Source: an uncultured Tidjanibacter sp. (GTDB lineage: Bacteria; Bacteroidota; Bacteroidia; Bacteroidales; Rikenellaceae). Taken from it: a stretch of DNA of 12,191 nt. The stretch covers positions 1-12,191 of the forward strand of contig CAKUKW010000042.1 of NCBI GenBank assembly GCA_934663885.1, written 5' to 3'. This document shows, one piece after another, positions 7,517 to 12,191 of this stretch; within the stretch, counting starts at the first letter, position 1, and every line of letters begins with the position of its first letter. The notes beneath the pieces were generated by a model that was not told the DNA's origin, searched no databases, and saw nothing but the letters and a program-made list of their open reading frames with translations. The position numbers and the translations under genes are program-made.

Positions 7517-7744
7517 TATATTTGTAGGATATAGGATACGGTTGGGGCAAACTGAAAGCAAACTTTCATCTGACTTTTACCTTTCACTATATTTTAGAAT
7601 ATAGGATGCGCCTCGGCATAGCTCTGCGAAAACTTGGTTTCCCTCTGCTCTGCGCCCGGCTTTCACTATATTTACAGAATATAACCGCACCTTTGACGTA
7701 TCTGAATATATTCGGTTTGCTCCTTTCGGCCTGCATGATATTTA
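7517..7744 (+). repeat. Tandem repeat array B (three promoter-like units with hairpins)
   Basis: Units begin at 7517 (TATATTTG), 7588 (TATATTTT) and 7667 (TATATTTA), with lengths 71, 79 and 70 bp; GATATTTA at 7737-7744 is the closing half-unit. Inverted repeats lie 37-42 bp into each unit: GAAAG-CAAA-CTTTC at 7554-7567, AAAC-TTG-GTTT at 7630-7640, and the palindrome GAATATATTC at 7704-7713. Unit for unit it parallels array A. First units share GGATRCGGTT and a TTACCTTTCAC tail. Second units share CGGCATAGCTC and GCTCTGCGCCCGGCTTTCAC. Third units share TTCGGYTTGC. The array occupies most of the 364-bp pgk-bfr gap, points toward bfr and ends 91 bp before its start. The spacing of the GGATGCG strings (70 and 80 bp) does not preserve a reading frame, so the repeats are probably non-coding. 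Confidence 0.85.
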
Positions 7745-7835
7745 GGTACAATAATTGCATAACATAAATTTACTCGTTTTAAGAGGTCAGATAACTTGTG
7801 ATATAATTCGTTAAACCTATAAAAATTACTTAATT

Positions 7836-8327
7836 ATGGCAGAAAAAAAGTACGAACGCAGTATCGAGGTACTCAATAAAGCGGTTGCGGAAGAGAATAC
7901 CGCGTCGCTGCAGTATATGTTGTTCCACTTCGTTTGCGAAGATAAGGGATACAGGCCGCTGGCCAAATATTTCAAGAAAACGGCGATTGAAGAGATGCGC
8001 CATGTCGAAATGCTCGCCGAACGCATACTTTTCCTTGAGGGAGAAGTGAAAATGGTTCTTGCGAAAGGCATCCAGAATATCGACACTGTAGAGGGCATGC
8101 TCGATTACTCGCGCCAGTTGGAAAAAGAGACTATCGAAGATTATAACCGTTTCTCGAAAGAGACGGGCGATGCGGGCGACGCAGGTACGCACAGGATGTT
8201 CCAGGAACTCGTCGTTCAGGAAGAGGAGCACATGGACCAGTTCCGCCTCGAAATGGAGAACATGAAAGAATACGGTGATAATTACCTTGCGCTTCAGGTT
8301 GTGAACAACCTCAAGCACGTGGAATAG
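7836..8327 (+). CDS. bfr: Bacterioferritin (ferritin-like diiron protein)
   Basis: A 163-residue four-helix-bundle protein expected to form a 24-subunit shell that oxidises Fe(II) and stores it as ferric mineral in the cytoplasm. By hand alignment to E. coli Bfr (offset +2), every ferroxidase ligand is present: Glu20, Glu53, His56, Glu96, Glu129 and His132. The EEMRH motif contains Met54, equivalent to the heme-ligating Met52, so heme binding between subunits is plausible. The match is strongest in the block from KYFKKTAIEEMRH to AERILFLEGE. The ATG at 7836 is preceded by an A/T-rich leader without a Shine-Dalgarno sequence. It is a single gene between repeat array B and a strong terminator. 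A Dps or ferritin-like desiccation protein is a less likely alternative, given the ligand pattern. Confidence 0.9.
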   Translation: MAEKKYERSIEVLNKAVAEENTASLQYMLFHFVCEDKGYRPLAKYFKKTAIEEMRHVEMLAERILFLEGEVKMVLAKGIQNIDTVEGMLDYSRQLEKETIEDYNRFSKETGDAGDAGTHRMFQELVVQEEEHMDQFRLEMENMKEYGDNYLALQVVNNLKHVE

Positions 8328-8344
8328 CGTTTTGCGATATTTTC

Positions 8345-8380
8345 AAAGGCGGGCCCATAAAGGCCCGCCTTTCGTTTTTC
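8345..8380 (+). terminator. Intrinsic terminator after bfr
   Basis: A perfect 11-bp inverted repeat, AAAGGCGGGCC (8345-8355) with GGCCCGCCTTT (8362-8372), has a 6-nt loop and is followed by CGTTTTTC. It lies 17 bp after the bfr stop, a canonical GC-rich stem plus T-tract. Confidence 0.92.
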
Positions 8381-8490
8381 AATATTATATGATGCGAAAG
8401 GATAGCGCGTTAGCCGTATTGCAATGTCAAAAATGGAAATTAGTCCTCGTGAAAACATAAATGTTGTCCTGAAAATTTCATATTAATTTA

Positions 8491-8498
8491 TAACTTTG
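8491..8498 (+). promoter_or_regulatory. dsbD promoter, -7 box
   Basis: TAACTTTG followed by C is a full match to the Bacteroidetes -7 consensus. The nearest upstream TTG (8464-8466) is 24 bp away, longer than the usual 19-21, so the -33 element is weak or absent. Transcription would start near 8503 and leave a leader of roughly 145 nt before dsbD. Confidence 0.6.
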
Positions 8499-8502
8499 CG
8501 AA

Positions 8503-8647
8503 TCTGTCAAAGGCTCTTAAAGAGCGGGAGAAATATAGTGGAAGCGGAAATGGGGCAAATCCGGCTTGTTGGGGTTTGTCCGAAGGCAGCCTATATTATG
8601 TAAATATTTTTAAACAGACTCTTATAATTACGCAATAGTTAATTCTT
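8503..8647 (+). other. Long foldable leader of dsbD
   Basis: The stretch between the -7 box and the dsbD ATG contains nested inverted repeats. There is an odd palindrome GCTCTT-A-AAGAGC at 8513-8525. An outer 7-bp stem AATATAG (8532-8538) pairs with CTATATT (8591-8597). It encloses an inner stem GGGCAAA (8553-8559) with TTTGTCC (8575-8581, one G-U). A short frame at 8550-8603 could encode MGQIRLVGVCPKAAYIM, with GGAAG 5 nt upstream of its ATG. I do not recognise this as a named riboswitch or RNA family. Confidence 0.4.
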
Positions 8648-10684
8648 ATGATGCCACTAACCAGAAAACTATCGAAAATTTTATTATTCGCCGTATTGCT
8701 ATTTTCGGCAGGAAGCTTATCCGCACAGGATGAAGGCGTACGCTGGAGCACATCGGTGAACCATATCGAGGGAGACCTTTACGAAGTAGTGTTCACGGGG
8801 ATCGTTAAGCCCGGTTTCCATCTTTACGACCTCGGCCCTTACGACGACGAGTTCATAAGCGTCACGAATTTCAATTACGAAACCCTGACCAACGTTACCC
8901 TGGAGGGGGAACCCTACAATGTCATACCGCCGAAAATGGTTTATGACGAAATGTTCGGTTTCGAAATAGGATTCTTTTACGATAAAGCCGAATTCGGCCA
9001 GAAAGTCCGCCTCGAAGGTAAGCAGGGTAGGCTGGCCGGATTTGTGAACTGGTCGATATGCGACGACGTAAGCTGCCTTCCGGCCGCCGACACTGATTTT
9101 AATGTAACAATAGGGACGGGTTCGGATGGCGCTGCGGCAACGGTTTCTGCTTCAGAAGGAGGCTCTTCGGCGGGCGATACTTCTATCTGGGGACTTATCC
9201 TGGAGGCGATAATATGGGGTCTTGCCGCACTGGTTACGCCATGCGTTTTCCCCATGATACCCATGACCGTGTCTTTCTTTATGAAGGGTTCTGAAAACAA
9301 GGCCCGCGCCAAATTCCGCGCCACGGCTTTCGGCATATTCATAGTGGTACTTTATACAGTACCGATAGCCCTGATAATCCTTGCAACATGGATATTCGGC
9401 GGCGATTCGGTGACCGCCGACATATTCAACTGGCTTGCGACGCACTGGTTGCCGAACATACTGTTCTTCCTGATATTCATGGTATTCGCGGCTTCGTTCT
9501 TTGGCGCGTTCGAAATAACTATGCCCAGCAAACTGGTTAACAAGAGCGACAAGAATGCCGACCGCGGCGGGCTGGGCGGTGTATTCTTCATGGCCCTCAC
9601 GCTGGTGCTCGTATCGTTCTCTTGTACCGGGCCGCTTGTGGGCAATGTCCTGATCAGGGCTACGTCGGGCGAATTCTGGGCTCCTATCGTAGCGATGCTC
9701 GCTTTCTCGATAACGTTTGCAATTCCATTCACATTGTTCGCCTTCTTCCCGTCGCTGATGAACAGGATGAAGAGCGGAAGCTGGTTGAACTCCGTGAAGG
9801 TGGTCCTCGGTTTCGTGGAGTTGGCGCTGGGTCTGAAATTCCTTATGATGGCCGACCAGTCGTACCAGTGGGGCCTTCTCGACAGGGAGATTTACCTTGC
9901 GCTGTGGATCGCGATATTTACACTGCTCGGTTTTTACCTGTTAGGTAAACTTAAGTTCAAACACGACAGCGATATCAAATTCATTTCGGTTCCCAGGCTC
10001 GCCCTTTCGATAATATGCTTCGCGTTCGTTGTATATATGATTCCGGGTATGTGGGGTGCGCCTCTAAAGGGACTCGGCGGTTACATACCGAAGCTCGAAA
10101 CCCAGGATTTCGTAGTATTGAGCACCAAGGACAACCAGCTTGCCACGCTTTACCAGGGCGGAGGCAATATACAGTCAAGGCCGTCTGATAACGTAGCAGG
10201 TGTTGTAGAGCCCGGCAAGGGAAAATTCTCGGAGTCGCTCCACCTCGCTGCCGGCCTGCAGGGCTTCTTCACGATGGAGGAAGGGATGGCCTATTCGGAA
10301 GCCGTGGGCAAGCCGCTTTTCGTGGATTTCACGGGCCACGCCTGCGCCAACTGCATAAAGATGGAGGAGAATGTTATCAAGAACCCCGATGTCTACCGCA
10401 TCCTGAACGAGGAATTCGTGATAGTGGCGCTGTTCGGTGACGACAAAAGGGTGCTTCCCGAAGAGGAGTGGACGACAAATTCGCGCGGCCGCATACGCAA
10501 GCAGCTCGGTCAGATAAACTCGGATTTTGTGGCGGCCAAGTACGGTGCCAGTGCGCAGCCTACATATATAATATGCGATGCCGAGGGTAATATGCTGCTT
10601 CCGCACGTAGGTTATACCCCTGACGTAAGCGAATTCATAAAATACCTCAGGTCGGGCATCGACGCCTACAAAGCGCGGAAGTAG
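8648..10684 (+). CDS. dsbD: Thiol:disulfide interchange protein DsbD
   Basis: Transfers electrons from cytoplasmic thioredoxin across the inner membrane to periplasmic thiol proteins (cytochrome c maturation, disulfide isomerases). The 678 residues show all three DsbD domains in order. A signal peptide (about 1-26, ending SAQ) leads to an N-terminal immunoglobulin-like domain with the exchange pair Cys138/Cys143 in WSICDDVSCLPA. A polytopic core (about 180-470) has its two catalytic cysteines in TPCVFPMIP (Cys199) and SCTGP (Cys326). After a linker, the C-terminal thioredoxin-like domain (about 530-678) has CANC (Cys566/Cys569) and AQPTY with the cis-Pro638. All six catalytic cysteines are intact. 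Two consecutive ATGs (8648 and 8651) make the exact start ambiguous by one residue. It is a single gene behind a long leader and ends before a hairpin/terminator region. Confidence 0.96.
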   Translation: MMPLTRKLSKILLFAVLLFSAGSLSAQDEGVRWSTSVNHIEGDLYEVVFTGIVKPGFHLYDLGPYDDEFISVTNFNYETLTNVTLEGEPYNVIPPKMVYDEMFGFEIGFFYDKAEFGQKVRLEGKQGRLAGFVNWSICDDVSCLPAADTDFNVTIGTGSDGAAATVSASEGGSSAGDTSIWGLILEAIIWGLAALVTPCVFPMIPMTVSFFMKGSENKARAKFRATAFGIFIVVLYTVPIALIILATWIFGGDSVTADIFNWLATHWLPNILFFLIFMVFAASFFGAFEITMPSKLVNKSDKNADRGGLGGVFFMALTLVLVSFSCTGPLVGNVLIRATSGEFWAPIVAMLAFSITFAIPFTLFAFFPSLMNRMKSGSWLNSVKVVLGFVELALGLKFLMMADQSYQWGLLDREIYLALWIAIFTLLGFYLLGKLKFKHDSDIKFISVPRLALSIICFAFVVYMIPGMWGAPLKGLGGYIPKLETQDFVVLSTKDNQLATLYQGGGNIQSRPSDNVAGVVEPGKGKFSESLHLAAGLQGFFTMEEGMAYSEAVGKPLFVDFTGHACANCIKMEENVIKNPDVYRILNEEFVIVALFGDDKRVLPEEEWTTNSRGRIRKQLGQINSDFVAAKYGASAQPTYIICDAEGNMLLPHVGYTPDVSEFIKYLRSGIDAYKARK

Positions 10685-10707
10685 GGCCGCCTTCGGATTT
10701 TTATTTC

Positions 10708-10724
10708 GCCGCAAGCTTTGCGGC
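10708..10724 (+). terminator. Hairpin after dsbD
   Basis: GCCGCAA (10708-10714) pairs perfectly with TTGCGGC (10718-10724) around a 3-nt loop, 24 bp past the dsbD stop. No T-tract follows, so on its own it is more likely an RNA-end stabilising stem than a terminator. Confidence 0.45.
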
Positions 10725-10750
10725 AGGTTATATAAAAGGCTATAATATGT

Positions 10751-10787
10751 AAAACTCCTTTCCGCCGCACGGTTGAAAGGAGTTTTT
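10751..10787 (+). terminator. Intrinsic terminator between dsbD and the glycosyltransferase
   Basis: A 12-bp perfect inverted repeat, AAAACTCCTTTC (10751-10762) with GAAAGGAGTTTT (10775-10786), has a 12-nt loop and ends directly in five T's (10783-10787). It would close dsbD transcription. Its T-tract abuts the -7 box of the next gene. Confidence 0.85.
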
Positions 10788-10789
10788 GT

Positions 10790-10797
10790 TAATTTTG
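10790..10797 (+). promoter_or_regulatory. -7 box of the glycosyltransferase gene
   Basis: TAATTTTG followed by C matches TAnnTTTG and sits only 5 bp before the ATG at 10803, so the transcript would begin at or very near the start codon. No convincing TTTG is found at the -33 position, because that region is the arm of the preceding terminator. Confidence 0.45.
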
Positions 10798-10802
10798 CCA
10801 CG

Positions 10803-11834
10803 ATGAACCTTATATCCCTTATAATTCCGGTTTATAACCGTCCGCAGGAAGTTGAGGAGCTTCTCGAATCGCTTGTGAAGCAGACCGATCCTCGTTTTGA
10901 GGTCGTTATAGCCGAGGACGGCTCCACGCTCGATTCGAAGGGAGTGGTCGACCGTTACAGGGACAGGCTCGACATCTCGTACTACGCGCAGCCCAACGGA
11001 GGCCCTTCGTCGGCCCGCAACCTGGGCGCACGCCATGCAAAAGGGGATTTTTTCATATTCATGGACTCGGACTGTCTGGTGCCGGGGGGGTATTTCGAGA
11101 CTGTTAACCGTCGCGTCAGGCAGGAGAATATAGAATTCTTCGGGGGAGCCGACAGCGCTGCGCCCGATTTCAGTCCCCTGCAAAAGGCGGTAAGTTATTC
11201 AATGACTTCTATTTTTACTACCGGCGGTATCAGGGGGAAAAAGAAAAGCGCAGGAAAATATTCCCCGCGCAGTTTCAACCTGGGCATAAGCAGGAATCTT
11301 TTTGAAAGGGTCGGAGGCTTTACCGATATGCGTATAGGGGAGGATATTGATTTCAGTTTCAGGGTGCTCGGAACCGGAGCGAAGGCTGTATTCCTTGAGG
11401 ATGCCACCGTTTGTCATAAAAGGAGAACCGGCATGCGCCTGTTTTTCAAGCAGGTTTTTATTTTCGGCGTCGCGCGCGTAAACCTCAATATCAGGCATCC
11501 GCGTACGCGTAGGGCGTTGTTCCTGCTCCCTGCACTTTTTACACTGGGTTCGGCGGCTCTCGTTATCGCCGCAATGATCCTCGCTGCGAGTGGCATTCCG
11601 CAGGGCTGGTGGCTGCTAAGTCCGTTCGTACTGCTGATGGCGCTGTGGTTCACCGATTCGGCCATTCGCAACCGCAGCCTTTACATAGGTTGGCTCTCGA
11701 TATGGACTTCGTTCATGCAGCTTTACGGCTATGGCCTGGGATTCCTCTACGGGATATGGATGCGGCGCATAAGGAAACTTACCGAAAAAGAAACCTACAA
11801 GGTCACCCGGTACTTTTCACAGAAAACAAGATAG
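10803..11834 (+). CDS. Family 2 glycosyltransferase, membrane-anchored
   Basis: Transfers a sugar from a nucleotide-sugar donor, probably in cell-surface polysaccharide or glycolipid synthesis; acceptor and sugar unknown. From the ATG at 10803 it has 343 residues. The GT-A domain shows SLIIPVYNRP at 5-14, the donor-binding EDGS at 38-41, NGGPSSARNLG at 65-75, the metal-binding DSD at 88-90 within IFMDSDCLVPGGY, and IGEDIDFSFR at 178-187 with the acidic catalytic-base region. Residues about 238-262, 268-284 and 293-318 are hydrophobic, giving two to three membrane segments, and the C-terminus is basic. An upstream TTG (10773) keeps the frame open, but it lies inside the terminator stem and adds residues with no family counterpart, so it is rejected. 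It converges on radC with an 8-bp gap. Confidence 0.92.
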   Translation: MNLISLIIPVYNRPQEVEELLESLVKQTDPRFEVVIAEDGSTLDSKGVVDRYRDRLDISYYAQPNGGPSSARNLGARHAKGDFFIFMDSDCLVPGGYFETVNRRVRQENIEFFGGADSAAPDFSPLQKAVSYSMTSIFTTGGIRGKKKSAGKYSPRSFNLGISRNLFERVGGFTDMRIGEDIDFSFRVLGTGAKAVFLEDATVCHKRRTGMRLFFKQVFIFGVARVNLNIRHPRTRRALFLLPALFTLGSAALVIAAMILAASGIPQGWWLLSPFVLLMALWFTDSAIRNRSLYIGWLSIWTSFMQLYGYGLGFLYGIWMRRIRKLTEKETYKVTRYFSQKTR

Positions 11835-11842
11835 CCCCCTGT

Positions 11843-12191
11843 CTACAGCATTGAATGCTGGTGGAAGCTGAAAGAATTTTCGCCTGCGATTATAATATGG
11901 TCAGTGAGGCGGATATCGAACATCGCTGCCGCCTGCGCTATGTTGCGTGTCATTTCGATGTCCTCCCGGCTCGGTTCGGCTATGCCAGACGGATGGTTGT
12001 GTATGAGGATGAAAGAGGATGCGAGAAGCTCCAGAGCGCGCTTAACTACGAGCCTCGTATCTACCAGCAGTTTCTCCACTCCTCCCTGGCTTACCTTCGA
12101 TTTCTCTATGACGGTATTTCCCGATGTAAGGTAGAGCGCCCACATTTCCTCATGCTTCAGGCGGCTTAGGATGGGTTCAAAGGTATTGACT
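11843..12191 (-). CDS. radC: RadC/JAB-domain protein (5' end outside window)
   Basis: The C-terminal part of a RadC-family protein. The minus-strand frame runs off the right edge: before the internal Met at 12143-12145 it continues upstream as LSRLKHEE, joining MWALYLTSGN as family members do. About 115 residues are visible. They carry the MPN+/JAB metalloprotease-like motif LIHNHPSGIAEPSRED, with both metal-binding histidines and the downstream Asp, and an upstream VDTRLVVKRALELLASSF helix. Then comes RNIAQAAAMFDIRLTDHIII and a C-terminus ending FHQHSML. RadC was once linked to DNA repair, but its function is unsettled; relatives also occur in mobile elements. The helix-hairpin-helix N-terminus expected of full-length RadC would lie outside, so a short JAB-only version cannot be excluded. 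Confidence 0.9.
   Translation of the reverse strand, partial: VNTFEPILSRLKHEEMWALYLTSGNTVIEKSKVSQGGVEKLLVDTRLVVKRALELLASSFILIHNHPSGIAEPSREDIEMTRNIAQAAAMFDIRLTDHIIIAGENSFSFHQHSML

Noticed and set aside
6422..7561. Minus-strand 379-residue frame
   Set aside because: It lies opposite the unmistakable pgk gene, is rich in Arg/Tyr/His as expected for an antisense shadow, and shows no family motifs.
7830..8318. Minus-strand 162-residue frame
   Set aside because: It is an antisense shadow of bacterioferritin, whose complete set of metal ligands supports the plus strand.
8503..8647. A named riboswitch (for example TPP, cobalamin or SAM) before dsbD
   Set aside because: None of the conserved core sequences that I know for those classes is present, so only an unassigned structured leader is reported.

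Overview
The window looks like a chromosomal segment from a member of the Bacteroidales, possibly near Rikenellaceae/Alistipes. Three things point there. The promoter signals are of the Bacteroidetes type (a TAnnTTTG box near -7, for example 6161-6168 before pgk and 8491-8498 before dsbD). Shine-Dalgarno sequences are largely absent. The gene families also fit: an Omp28-like thioredoxin-fold protein, a Bacteroidetes-style DsbD and a yqaA-type membrane protein. Base composition is near 50% GC, with conspicuous use of ATA for isoleucine. No phage, plasmid, insertion-sequence, tRNA or rRNA gene is visible. It reads as a core/housekeeping region whose unusual content lies between the genes.

Layout: (1) 1-741, the 3' part of an Omp28-like protein with a thioredoxin fold, closed by a strong hairpin terminator. 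(2) 902-2839, a class-3-like aldehyde dehydrogenase and a small yqaA/DedA-like membrane protein, same strand. (3) 3052-4393 on the minus strand, a LysE-family exporter overlapping cytidylate kinase (cmk) by 17 bp, an operon converging on the previous pair. (4) 4394-4776, an intergenic region holding repeat array A, followed by folC (4777-6066). (5) pgk (6212-7471) with its own promoter. (6) 7472-7835, repeat array B, followed by bacterioferritin (7836-8327) and a strong terminator. (7) dsbD (8648-10684) behind a long, foldable leader. (8) A family 2 glycosyltransferase (10803-11834) converging on radC, whose start lies beyond the right edge.

Metabolically the genes are ordinary: glycolysis (pgk), folate polyglutamylation (folC), pyrimidine nucleotide recycling (cmk), iron storage (bfr), periplasmic reducing power (dsbD, perhaps serving thioredoxin-fold proteins such as the one at the left edge), envelope glycosylation and aldehyde detoxification.

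The most interesting content is a family of about 70-79 bp units arranged three in a row at two sites (4459-4691 and 7517-7744), with a decayed trace at about 2870-2960. Each unit begins with a TATATTTG-like -7 box and GAATATAGGATGCG. Each carries a short inverted repeat at about the same internal position, yet the stem sequence differs in every unit. Each ends in a tail that precedes the next unit's -7 box. First, second and third units match each other across the two sites. Both arrays point toward the following gene and end about 85-92 bp before its start codon. This suggests an interspersed tandem-promoter or structured-leader element whose hairpin, rather than stem sequence, is conserved.
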